Notes: generated from the letters alone by a model not told the origin. Shown: positions 7,859 to 14,103, numbered from the stretch's first letter. The stretch is 14,103 nt of DNA from Actinomycetota bacterium (GCA_009699765.1 WLNN01000015.1:1-14103), one strand, 5' to 3'. Translations and numbers: made by a program.

Positions 7859-9778
7859 TTAGCCTACTGTGATGGTAACTGAACTGCCACGTTTAACCTT
7901 TGTGCCGACTTTAGGCAGGATATTTGTGACTTTCTTGACCGCCTTCTTACCGATTTTCTTGACTACGACATTGAGTCCAAGATCACGAAGAGCTCTTACC
8001 GCTCTAATTTCTTCAATCGAATAAAGATTCGGGATGTAAGAGTATTGCGAACCTTTTGAAACCACTATTGATATTGCGGCGCCTTTATTTGCGGACGCAC
8101 CGCCAGCAGGGGTTTGTGCAATAACTTCACCGGCAAGTTTTGTCTCACTATAGGCATATGTAGAAGTTACTTTGAATCCAGCATCAGTTAATTCATTGAG
8201 CGCTTGCTCGCCACTTTTACCAAGATATGAAGCTAGGGCAACTTGCTCGATTCCCTTAGAGATTGTGAGGGTTACTGTTGTATTCCGCTTTACTTTGCGA
8301 CCAATTTCAGGTGAAGCGCTAATTACAAAACCATTAGGAACGGAGGAATCAAAGACTTCGATGCTAGTTGCAAGTTTCAAAGGTGATTTTAGAATAAGTC
8401 GCGATGCTGCTTCTGGAGTTAAACCTTTAACTGCAGGAATTACATAGCGTTCCGGACCTTTTGAAATAATAAGTTTTACGGCGCCGCCTTGATCAACTTT
8501 TCCGCCACCTGCTGGATCAGATTCGATTACGCGATCTGCTTCAATCTCTTCGCTAAAACGTCTTTCGACAATCTCTGAAGTAAGCCCTAGCGGACTTAGG
8601 GCTGCAGTGACTTCTGCCTGTGTTGCCCCAACTGTCGACGGAACTACGACCCTAGAGCCTGGACCAATCAGGATGTACCAGCCTGAAATTCCAAGAACAA
8701 CAGCTAGGCCGGCAGCGATATATCGATTTCGGCGTACACGTTTACTTACTTTCTTGCGTCGAGCTACCTGCGAAGTGGTTTCCTTGACTACCTCTACTGG
8801 TTTTTCTTCTTCGATCTTTGGAATTTGAGTAGTCATCTCTTTAATTCTCTTACGAAGCGATTTCTGCTTCTTTGCTGGACGCATTGGTTGAATCGGAATA
8901 TCTAGTTCAAGGCTAAGTTGATTCTCTTTTGGATTTAGACGTGCATTAATTGCACTAAGAAGAGAATGGAATTCAGAGGCGTCACGAGGGCGCTCATCTG
9001 CATCCACCGCGGTAGCTTTTTGAATCAAATCATCGAGATCTGATGGAAAATCTGAAACCAGAGTACTCACTCGAGGCACTCGGTCGTTTACGTGCATGTA
9101 AGCAATTTGTATTGGTTCATCGCCTTCAAATGGTTTCTTGCCTGTGAAGATTTCAAAAGCCGTAATGCCAACCGCATAAACATCCGATCGTGAATCTGCA
9201 ATTCCACGTTGAACTTGTTCGGGAGAGAGGTAGGAGACGCTTCCAAGAATCACACTGGATTCGGCGGTCATTGTCGTTCCAAGTAGAGGCCCTTTAGCCA
9301 AACCAAAGTCAGCAATCTTGATGCGGCCTTCACGTGAGACCAGAATATTCTCTGGCTTAATATCGCGATGAACGATTCCGACTCTGTGCGCGGCACTCAG
9401 CGCACTTAATACCGGTAGCAAAAAGCGAATTCCGTCACGATAGGAAAGTCGCCCCTGCTCATTGAGATAATCGCGCAAAGTATGACCTTCGACCATCTCC
9501 ATCACGATAAAGACTGCTGGAGTTCCGCTCTGATTCCAACCTTGATCTTGGACTGCAACAATATTTGGATGCGATAAGGCAGCGGCGGCTTTCGCTTCGC
9601 GAATAAATCGTTCGACGAACTGCTCATCTTGCGCAAGATGAGGGTGCATGATTTTTACTGCAACTTTACGGTCTAGGCGAGTGTCAAAGCCTTCGTAAAT
9701 GCTCGCCATTCCACCGGTGCCTATTTGACGTAGCAGCTGATAGCGCCCATCAATAAGTTCTCCGGTGAGGTCTGACAC
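7859..9778 (-). CDS. Serine/threonine protein kinase with four extracellular PASTA domains (PknB/PknL type)
   Basis: A transmembrane Hanks-type kinase of 639 aa. Kinase domain about 13-275: glycine loop GTGGMASIYEG (20-30), Lys42 in VAVKI, catalytic loop HRDIKPEN (137-144), DFG (157-159), an activation loop with Thr168/Thr169/Thr171, and GSVSYLSPEQ (179-188; most relatives have GT at the start of this motif). A basic juxtamembrane stretch (about 300-352) is followed by one membrane helix (about 353-372). Four PASTA repeats follow, at about 376-440, 444-508, 512-576 and 579-639, which in relatives sense muropeptides or lipid II. Lying close to class II DAHP synthase and isoprenyl synthase genes suggests a PknL orthologue, although mycobacterial PknL lacks PASTA. 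The GTG start at 9778 has no Shine-Dalgarno but a well-placed -10 box. Confidence 0.94.
   Translation of the reverse strand: MSDLTGELIDGRYQLLRQIGTGGMASIYEGFDTRLDRKVAVKIMHPHLAQDEQFVERFIREAKAAAALSHPNIVAVQDQGWNQSGTPAVFIVMEMVEGHTLRDYLNEQGRLSYRDGIRFLLPVLSALSAAHRVGIVHRDIKPENILVSREGRIKIADFGLAKGPLLGTTMTAESSVILGSVSYLSPEQVQRGIADSRSDVYAVGITAFEIFTGKKPFEGDEPIQIAYMHVNDRVPRVSTLVSDFPSDLDDLIQKATAVDADERPRDASEFHSLLSAINARLNPKENQLSLELDIPIQPMRPAKKQKSLRKRIKEMTTQIPKIEEEKPVEVVKETTSQVARRKKVSKRVRRNRYIAAGLAVVLGISGWYILIGPGSRVVVPSTVGATQAEVTAALSPLGLTSEIVERRFSEEIEADRVIESDPAGGGKVDQGGAVKLIISKGPERYVIPAVKGLTPEAASRLILKSPLKLATSIEVFDSSVPNGFVISASPEIGRKVKRNTTVTLTISKGIEQVALASYLGKSGEQALNELTDAGFKVTSTYAYSETKLAGEVIAQTPAGGASANKGAAISIVVSKGSQYSYIPNLYSIEEIRAVRALRDLGLNVVVKKIGKKAVKKVTNILPKVGTKVKRGSSVTITVG
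7861..7866 (-). promoter_or_regulatory. Candidate leaderless promoter -10 box (TAGGCT) of nfo
   Basis: On the minus strand TAGGCT ends 6 nt before the GTG start of nfo at 7854. It is embedded in the last codons of the upstream kinase gene and leads directly into its TAA stop. The hexamer and spacing are identical to those before the DAHP synthase gene. No -35 was identified. Confidence 0.55.
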
Positions 9779-9784
9779 GCCGAA

Positions 9785-9790
9785 ATTCTA
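9785..9790 (-). promoter_or_regulatory. Candidate leaderless promoter -10 box (TAGAAT) of the Ser/Thr kinase gene
   Basis: On the minus strand TAGAAT ends 6 nt before the GTG at 9778; its TAG is the stop codon of the upstream P-loop kinase gene. Spacing equals that at the DAHP synthase and nfo genes. No Shine-Dalgarno and no clear -35 are present. Confidence 0.55.
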
Positions 9791-10324
9791 GTTTGTCAGG
9801 ACGAAATCAGAGGCGTTCTGAGAGTCGTTATCGAGAAAGTGTTGGGCTTGCTTAATCAGCCAAGAATTCATCTGATGGGATATCGCATCACCATCGCGAA
9901 GAAGTACTCGTTCAACTCCAACTGCAGGGTCGATATCAATCCAAATGCTTGCTGTTACAAACTCTCTGATAACTAAGTGAGAAGAGGCGACGCCTTCAAG
10001 AATAAGGAGTTGGCATGGTGGGACTCCTTGTACGGCTCCATATTTTCCTGTGCCCCAGTTATAGATTGATAATGAGATTCTCTGGGATTTTTGATGGGCT
10101 CTACAGGCACCAATTAGCGCATCAGTGAGATGGTGATCAAATGGAGTTTCCCAACCGTTGTAGAGATCATCCATGTGAAGGGTGGTGCATTTATACTTCA
10201 GCGACATCGCAGTGCTGATGTGTTCTGCAAGAGTCGTCTTTCCAGCACCTGCAGGGCCATCAATTGTGATGATGGGACGTGCAGTTGTTTTACAGAGATC
10301 GAATAGCGCGTCGATGAGTTCCAT
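9788..10324 (-). CDS. P-loop kinase, uridine-kinase-like; candidate kinase for the PnuT substrate
   Basis: A 178-aa small-molecule kinase of the uridine kinase/phosphoribulokinase fold. It has Walker A GPAGAGKT (23-30), the HMDDLYNGW acceptor-site motif (50-58, Asp52/Asp53) typical of actinobacterial proteins annotated 'uridine kinase', LILEGV (107-112), and a lid-like region with RDGD (143-146). The frame stays open up to 10456, but the ATG at 10324 is chosen because it has GGAG 8 nt upstream and removes a 44-residue unconserved extension buried in the transporter gene. The remaining overlap with that gene is 35 bp. Because the preceding transporter is under a TPP riboswitch, the substrate may be thiamine or a precursor. 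Nucleoside or nicotinamide-riboside kinase activity are alternatives. The fold call is firm; the substrate is unknown. Confidence 0.82.
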   Translation of the reverse strand: MELIDALFDLCKTTARPIITIDGPAGAGKTTLAEHISTAMSLKYKCTTLHMDDLYNGWETPFDHHLTDALIGACRAHQKSQRISLSIYNWGTGKYGAVQGVPPCQLLILEGVASSHLVIREFVTASIWIDIDPAVGVERVLLRDGDAISHQMNSWLIKQAQHFLDNDSQNASDFVLTN

Positions 10325-10880
10325 ACCAAGAGCTCCATCCCATAGCGGCCATGATCGTAAATGCAATATAGAGAACTGTTGTAAAGAGTAGTCCTTGTGA
10401 AGCGTAGAGAGCGACATATCCTGCATCCACAACGAGCCAAAGCGGCCAGTTGTCATACTTTTGATAGACCATCAAAAGTTGCGCCGCAATACTTCCAAAC
10501 AAGAGCAATGAATCTTGAGTTGCTGCAGCGGCACCAATGTTCTTGAGAAATGGTGCAAGTAAGAGCGTCGCCAACAAAATTGCAACGATTGTGTAAATGC
10601 GATATCTATTTTTAAATGGACCGGGCTTAGCGCCAGTTGCTTCCCATCCAAACCAACCCGCCACTGCCGCTGCAATGAAAACTAATTGAAGAGCTGCACT
10701 TGCATAGAGATCGAATTGGATAAAAAAGAGGCCATAGAGCGCACTGCTTAGCGCCCACCATGGCCAAGTAATTCTCTTGCCGGTAATACCGAGACCTACT
10801 CCGATAAATGATGTAGTCGCTGCAAGAAATTCGAGATAAGAGACTTGATAGCTCCAGGCAGTGAAAAAAGTAGATGACAT
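10290..10880 (-). CDS. pnuT: PnuC-family vitamin transporter, probably thiamine transporter PnuT
   Basis: A 196-aa inner-membrane facilitator of the PnuC family. It has about seven hydrophobic segments, the AGWFGWE motif (74-80) and the substrate-site region YDNWPLWLVVD (142-152) followed by GLLFTTVLYIAFTIMAAMGWSSW. PnuC proteins carry nicotinamide riboside, but family members PnuT (thiamine), PnuX (riboflavin) and PnuN (deoxynucleosides) are distinguished mainly by gene context. Here a TPP riboswitch lies immediately upstream, which points to thiamine. Family members move substrate by facilitated diffusion and rely on intracellular phosphorylation, which fits the overlapping P-loop kinase gene. 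The ATG at 10880 is chosen because upstream in-frame TTG (10901) and ATG (10895) codons lie inside the aptamer. Specificity is inferred, not shown. Confidence 0.87.
   Translation of the reverse strand: MSSTFFTAWSYQVSYLEFLAATTSFIGVGLGITGKRITWPWWALSSALYGLFFIQFDLYASAALQLVFIAAAVAGWFGWEATGAKPGPFKNRYRIYTIVAILLATLLLAPFLKNIGAAAATQDSLLLFGSIAAQLLMVYQKYDNWPLWLVVDAGYVALYASQGLLFTTVLYIAFTIMAAMGWSSWYGTHRRAIRSL
10333..10336 (-). promoter_or_regulatory. Ribosome-binding site of the P-loop kinase gene (GGAG)
   Basis: On the minus strand GGAG lies 8 nt before the ATG at 10324, inside the 3' end of the transporter gene. It decides this start over the longer open frame. Confidence 0.65.
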
Positions 10881-10887
10881 ATATAAA

Positions 10888-10978
10888 CTCGACATTCTCA
10901 ATCCGCATTACCGGACTGGTCAAACGGTCGATCTCATTGTTGAGATCCTCTCAGCCACCATGGCTCCCGTGTGTTGAA
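10888..10978 (-). ncRNA. TPP riboswitch (THI box)
   Basis: Read on the minus strand, the 91 nt between crtB and the transporter carry the conserved THI-box blocks in order: ACACGGGAGCC (10972-10962), GGCTGAGAGG (10956-10947), a perfect 7-bp P3a stem GATCTCA/TGAGATC with loop ACAA (10947-10930 region), CGACCGTTTGACC (10930-10918), and TCCGGTAATGCGGA (10915-10902) followed by GAGAATGT. The 5' half is almost identical to actinobacterial THI boxes. The 3' half is shortened (ACCAGTCC where ACCTGATCC is usual). P1 can form from TTCAACA (10978-10972) with TGTCGAG (10894-10888). The P1 3' strand contains the GAG that serves as the weak Shine-Dalgarno of the transporter gene (7 nt to ATG). No terminator hairpin or T-run follows, so control is probably translational. 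Confidence 0.9.
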
Positions 10979-10980
10979 CT

Positions 10981-11859
10981 TTAGCGCATGCGAAGGAAAA
11001 GTGTCTGCAGAAATGCAACTCCAGCTACTCGAAATCTGCGCCATTGAGATGTGGTTGCTCGAGTTGTAAATACGTCATAGCCATTAGCTTCGATCTCATC
11101 AACGATGCCGCAATACAACTCACTTGCTGCGCGGATGCACGGACGAGATATTGGATCAAGAAATTGGATTCCGGTTTCGGCAGTTGCCTGCAATTCGCGG
11201 ACTCTAGCAATTTGATACTTGAGCGCTTCTACTATCTCTGGAGTTAGTTTGCGTTGTAACAACATTTCTTCAGAGACGCCGAAACGAGCTAGATCATCAA
11301 GTGGCATATAGATTCGTCCGCGCTCGATATCCTCATCGATATCTCTAATGAAGTTAGCTAATTGAAATGCTGCACCCAGAGCGCTTGCTGCTTCAATTGC
11401 GCGTGGATCGCTATAGCCAAGGATTGGAAGCATCTCTAGACCAATAACGACTGCCGAACCATAAACATATGTCATCAAATCTTCAAAAGTTTTGTAGCGC
11501 GTTACAGTTAAATCCATCTCCATCGAAACCATAAAAGCGTCAAAGTATTCGAGCGGAATCTTGTACTTCTTGACTGTATCAACAAGAGCTCTACCAATTA
11601 GATCGCTACTCTCTCCTGTACGTAAATCGGATAGCACCGAGTCACCCCATGTACGAAGAACCTGGGCCTTCTCGTGCGGAGATAGCGTCGAGGCAAGATC
11701 ATCAACAATCTCATCGGCGTAGCGCGCGAAACCATAAAGAGCATGCACTGGTGGCCGCTTTGCAGAGGGAAGAAGAAGTGTTGCTAAGTAGTACGTCTTG
11801 CCGTGAAGTGCATTAAGTCGTTTGCACTCCTCGTACGATTCTTGCAACAAGTCAGACAT
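10981..11859 (-). CDS. crtB: Phytoene synthase (15-cis), squalene/phytoene synthase family
   Basis: Condenses two GGPP to 15-cis-phytoene, the first committed carotenoid step. The 292-aa sequence has the two Asp-rich Mg-diphosphate motifs, DEIVDD (49-54, DxxxD) and the second in NFIRDIDEDIERGRIYMP (Asp173 and Asp177), plus the substrate-pocket segment YVYGSAVVIGLEM (131-143). Length is standard. Its ATG directly follows the crtI stop with no gap (TAAATG), so translation is coupled; only a distant GGGA is seen upstream. The THI-box aptamer begins 3 nt after its stop, so any read-through transcript runs straight into the riboswitch. Confidence 0.95.
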   Translation of the reverse strand: MSDLLQESYEECKRLNALHGKTYYLATLLLPSAKRPPVHALYGFARYADEIVDDLASTLSPHEKAQVLRTWGDSVLSDLRTGESSDLIGRALVDTVKKYKIPLEYFDAFMVSMEMDLTVTRYKTFEDLMTYVYGSAVVIGLEMLPILGYSDPRAIEAASALGAAFQLANFIRDIDEDIERGRIYMPLDDLARFGVSEEMLLQRKLTPEIVEALKYQIARVRELQATAETGIQFLDPISRPCIRAASELYCGIVDEIEANGYDVFTTRATTSQWRRFRVAGVAFLQTLFLRMR

Positions 11860-13344
11860 TTACTTAACTGGTCCCACAATGCGCTCTGCTGCAAGGCGAC
11901 CCGAGATGAGAACCATTGGGACTCCAACTCCAGGTTGTGTTCCACTTCCGGCAAATACAACGTTGTCGAATCCAGCTGCGATATTTCGAGGGCGGAAAGG
12001 TCCGGTCTGGAAGAAGGTATGCGCACTTGCAAAAGGCGCACCTTGCTCCATTCCTTGTGCTTGCCAATCCAGGGGAGTGGTCATGTGCTCGGTCTCGATA
12101 GCATCACCAAATCCATGATAGCCACGAGCTTCAAGAACTCTAATCATTTCATCGCGATAGCGAGACTTCTCTTTAGTCCAATCAATGTCAGCGCTGAGGT
12201 TGGGAGTAGGGAAAAGCACGTAATAAGACTCTTTTCCTGCAGGCGCAAGTGATTTATCGTCATGAGAAGGCACGGTGACAAGAACAGAAGGGTCTGTCAT
12301 CAGGATCTTCTTCTTAATGAGTTCATCAAATACGCCATCCCATGATTCACCGAAGTGGATATTGTGGTGAGCAATATGGTCGTAGTGCTTTGAAGATCCA
12401 ACAAGCAAAGTTACGCATGATGGAGAGTACTTAAGACGTTTAATTGAAAGTGGCTCTTTGCCGAGTAAGTCTTTCCAGACAACAGGCAAATCTGGATTCA
12501 TCACTATTGCATCGCACTCAAAACGCTCACCCTTATCGGTAATTGCTGCAGTCACACGTGAGCCACTTTTTTCTAGCGAGGTGACAGATGAGTTATAAAT
12601 AAATTTTACGCCGTGCTTCTGCGCGGCGGCTGCCAGAGCTCGAGGAACTGCATGCATTCCTCCCTTAGGGAAGAAGACACCATTTACTGAGTCCATATAT
12701 GCGATAACTGCATAGATTGCGAGTGCCTGTTGTGGACTGACTCCGGCATACATTGCTTGGAAAGAATAAACCTTCTGCAGGCGAGGATCTTTTAGAAATT
12801 GATTCACCTTGGGTTGCAAGTGTCTAAAGCCACCAAGTGCAATCAAGCGTGCAAGATTTGGTGTCAAAAGATTGAGCGGTGAATCAATATTTCGATCGAT
12901 AAAGTCGTTCATCTCATACTTGTATAACTTGGTTACAAAATCAACGTAATTGCGATATCCAGCGGCCTCAGTGGCTGAAACCTTTTCACGGATTTCTTGT
13001 TCCATCGCTTTTGTATCTGCATGAACATCAATTTGTGATCCATCGGCGTAAAAAGCGCGATAGAGAGGCGAGACTGGCATGAGCTCTAGCCAATCTTTCA
13101 TATCTTCGCCAACTGCTGAGAATGCATCTTGAATCAACGATGGCATGGTTAGAACTGTTGGGCCCGTATCAAATGCATATCCATCTTTATTTAGCAGACC
13201 ATTGCGACCACCTGGTACGGATTCACGTTCGATAACAGTTACATCGCGACCTGCCCCAGCAAGACGCAGGGCAGCGCTAAGTCCTGCCAATCCTGCGCCT
13301 ACTACAACAACTTTCTGCGATGGGCCTTTGATGCGTTTAACCAT
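11860..13344 (-). CDS. crtI: Phytoene desaturase, CrtI type (FAD-dependent)
   Basis: Oxidises phytoene stepwise to neurosporene/lycopene-type polyenes at the membrane, using FAD. The 494-aa protein starts with the Rossmann dinucleotide-binding motif VVVVGAGLAGLSAALRL (12-28; G16, G18, G21), the ribose-binding Glu39, and PGGRNG and FDTGPTVLTMP typical of CrtI. The C-terminus has the bacterial-type desaturase signature, here GTQPGVGVPMVLISGRLAAERI. The number of desaturation steps and the final product cannot be read from the sequence. Its start overlaps the crtE stop by one base (TAATG), preceded by GGAG 6 nt upstream (13351-13354). It lies between crtE and crtB in one operon. Confidence 0.96.
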   Translation of the reverse strand: MVKRIKGPSQKVVVVGAGLAGLSAALRLAGAGRDVTVIERESVPGGRNGLLNKDGYAFDTGPTVLTMPSLIQDAFSAVGEDMKDWLELMPVSPLYRAFYADGSQIDVHADTKAMEQEIREKVSATEAAGYRNYVDFVTKLYKYEMNDFIDRNIDSPLNLLTPNLARLIALGGFRHLQPKVNQFLKDPRLQKVYSFQAMYAGVSPQQALAIYAVIAYMDSVNGVFFPKGGMHAVPRALAAAAQKHGVKFIYNSSVTSLEKSGSRVTAAITDKGERFECDAIVMNPDLPVVWKDLLGKEPLSIKRLKYSPSCVTLLVGSSKHYDHIAHHNIHFGESWDGVFDELIKKKILMTDPSVLVTVPSHDDKSLAPAGKESYYVLFPTPNLSADIDWTKEKSRYRDEMIRVLEARGYHGFGDAIETEHMTTPLDWQAQGMEQGAPFASAHTFFQTGPFRPRNIAAGFDNVVFAGSGTQPGVGVPMVLISGRLAAERIVGPVK

Positions 13345-14103
13345 TATGCGCTCCGTTTTACTGCGCTAAGCGCAATGTGTGTGAGAAATTCTCTCGATGA
13401 TAGGTGGATTGAAGAATCTTCAATTGCTGTAAGTGATTGATTAGTCAGACTCTCAATCAAATTTTCAACTTTTTCAACTGCGCCAGAGGAAATTATTAGC
13501 GCCCGAAGTTCTTCAATTTTAGATGGTGAAATCTCTGGTTGTCCGAGATGTGCAAGGAGCTCTTTTCGACCCGATTCAGATAGCGCTTCAAGGGACATCG
13601 CGATGAGGACTGTTCGCTTGCCTTCACGTAAATCATCTCCGGCTGGCTTTCCGGTCACCGTTGGGTCTCCGAATATTCCAAGCAAGTCATCGCGCAATTG
13701 AAACGCCTCGCCAAGCGGAAGGCCGTAACGAGAGAGCGCATCGAGAATTGAAGAGTTGCTTGAAGGATTTCCAATTACTGCGCCGATATGAAGCGGACGT
13801 TCAATTGTATATTTTCCTGATTTGTAGCGTGCAATCCGCAATGAACGATCTGCGCTATAGGTAGTCTCACCCGATTCACGAATGTCCAAATACTGACCTG
13901 CCATGAGTTCGATTCGCATCTCATCATGAATTACATGTGCCGCAAGAAGAGAGGGAGTTGATATTCCTGATGTGTTGAGCATTTGATCAGACCAAACAAG
14001 TGCGAGATCACCAAGAAGAACCGCAGCCGCTTCACCAAATTGAGCAGCAAGACCATTCATTGCTGATGATTGATGTAGATTTTCAAAATGACGATGAATT
14101 GCC
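13344..14103 (-). CDS. crtE: Geranylgeranyl/polyprenyl diphosphate synthase, N-terminus beyond window edge
   Basis: Builds GGPP from IPP and allylic diphosphates for CrtB. The frame stays open to the right edge (AIHRHFENLHQSSA before the internal Met at 14060), so about 252 C-terminal residues are visible and about 100, including the first Asp-rich motif (FARM), lie outside. Visible marks are FGEAAAVLLGDLALVWSD, the GQYLDIRESG segment, the YTIERPLHIGAVIG helix, and the second Asp-rich motif in QLRDDLLGIFGDP, followed by TGKPAGDDLREGKRTVL. The style matches actinobacterial IdsA2/CrtE proteins of about 350 aa. Chain length is set by residues before the FARM, which are not visible; a GGPP product is inferred from the adjacent crtI and crtB. 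It is the first visible gene of the crtE-crtI-crtB run. Confidence 0.93.
   Translation of the reverse strand, partial: AIHRHFENLHQSSAMNGLAAQFGEAAAVLLGDLALVWSDQMLNTSGISTPSLLAAHVIHDEMRIELMAGQYLDIRESGETTYSADRSLRIARYKSGKYTIERPLHIGAVIGNPSSNSSILDALSRYGLPLGEAFQLRDDLLGIFGDPTVTGKPAGDDLREGKRTVLIAMSLEALSESGRKELLAHLGQPEISPSKIEELRALIISSGAVEKVENLIESLTNQSLTAIEDSSIHLSSREFLTHIALSAVKRSA
13351..13354 (-). promoter_or_regulatory. Ribosome-binding site of crtI (GGAG)
   Basis: On the minus strand GGAG lies 6 nt before the crtI ATG, inside the last codons of crtE. It supports the one-base TAATG overlap as the true junction. Confidence 0.65.

Noticed and set aside
10325..10456. 44-residue N-terminal extension of the P-loop kinase
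   Set aside because: It lies wholly inside the transporter gene in another frame and has no kinase-family features. The ATG at 10324 has GGAG 8 nt upstream.
10290..10880. Nicotinamide riboside transporter PnuC acting in NAD salvage
   Set aside because: Possible by family alone, but the adjacent TPP riboswitch favours thiamine and no NAD-salvage gene is nearby.
10881..10901. Earlier starts for the PnuT gene at TTG 10901 or ATG 10895
   Set aside because: Both lie within the riboswitch aptamer. The ATG at 10880 follows the GAG in the P1 strand and still leaves a complete transporter.
10978..11007. Promoter for the riboswitch: CAGACA - 18 bp - TAAAGT at the crtB stop
   Set aside because: The implied start near 10971 would remove the 5' strand of P1, and the -35 match is poor.
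11803..12252. 149-codon open frame on the plus strand opposite crtI/crtB
   Set aside because: It is antisense to two well-supported genes, has no recognisable motif and a biased composition expected of a shadow frame.
14058..14060. Internal Met codon as the crtE start
   Set aside because: The frame runs on to the window edge through residues typical of the family, and the first Asp-rich motif must lie further upstream.
1..14103. Mobile elements, CRISPR arrays, tRNA or rRNA genes
   Set aside because: None seen: no transposase or integrase, no regularly spaced direct repeats, and no tRNA-like cloverleaf noticed in the few short gaps.

Overview
The window is a densely packed bacterial chromosome segment, probably from a small-genome, low-to-medium-GC actinobacterium of the freshwater planktonic type (acI / Nanopelagicales-like). 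The reasons are a mycobacterial-type class II DAHP synthase, an actinobacterial GlgC and PfkA, a PknB/PknL-style kinase with PASTA repeats, an actinobacterial-style THI box, a base composition of roughly 45% GC judged by eye, overlapping genes and leaderless-looking promoters. The lineage is inferred; there is no 16S rRNA or other marker here. No stretch over 300 bases lacks a gene.

Layout. Plus strand at the left edge: glgC, cut off at its 5' end. Convergent to it is an HSL-family alpha/beta hydrolase (minus). A 138-bp divergent gap leads to pfkA, a class II DAHP synthase gene and an ogt-type methyltransferase gene on the plus strand. Everything from about 5095 to the right end is on the minus strand. 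In transcription order it reads: crtE (5' end outside the window), crtI, crtB, a TPP riboswitch, a PnuC-family transporter (best called PnuT), a P-loop kinase, a PASTA Ser/Thr kinase, nfo (endonuclease IV), an EamA transporter and a threonine aldolase gene.

How the genes fit together. crtE-crtI-crtB make GGPP, phytoene and desaturated carotenoids. Directly after crtB lies a clear THI-box aptamer whose 3' strand carries the weak ribosome-binding site of the next gene. That changes the reading of the PnuC-like transporter from nicotinamide riboside to thiamine uptake, and makes the overlapping P-loop kinase a candidate for phosphorylating the imported vitamin or precursor. This thiamine-salvage pair is the most interesting part of the window. 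The PFK has Asp104/Lys124, the signature of pyrophosphate-dependent enzymes. Three genes (aroG, pkn, nfo) share a TAGGCT/TAGAAT -10 box exactly 6 nt before an ATG or GTG with no Shine-Dalgarno, indicating leaderless transcripts. The aroG - pknL-like - isoprenyl synthase neighbourhood recalls Rv2178c - Rv2176 - Rv2173 of Mycobacterium tuberculosis.
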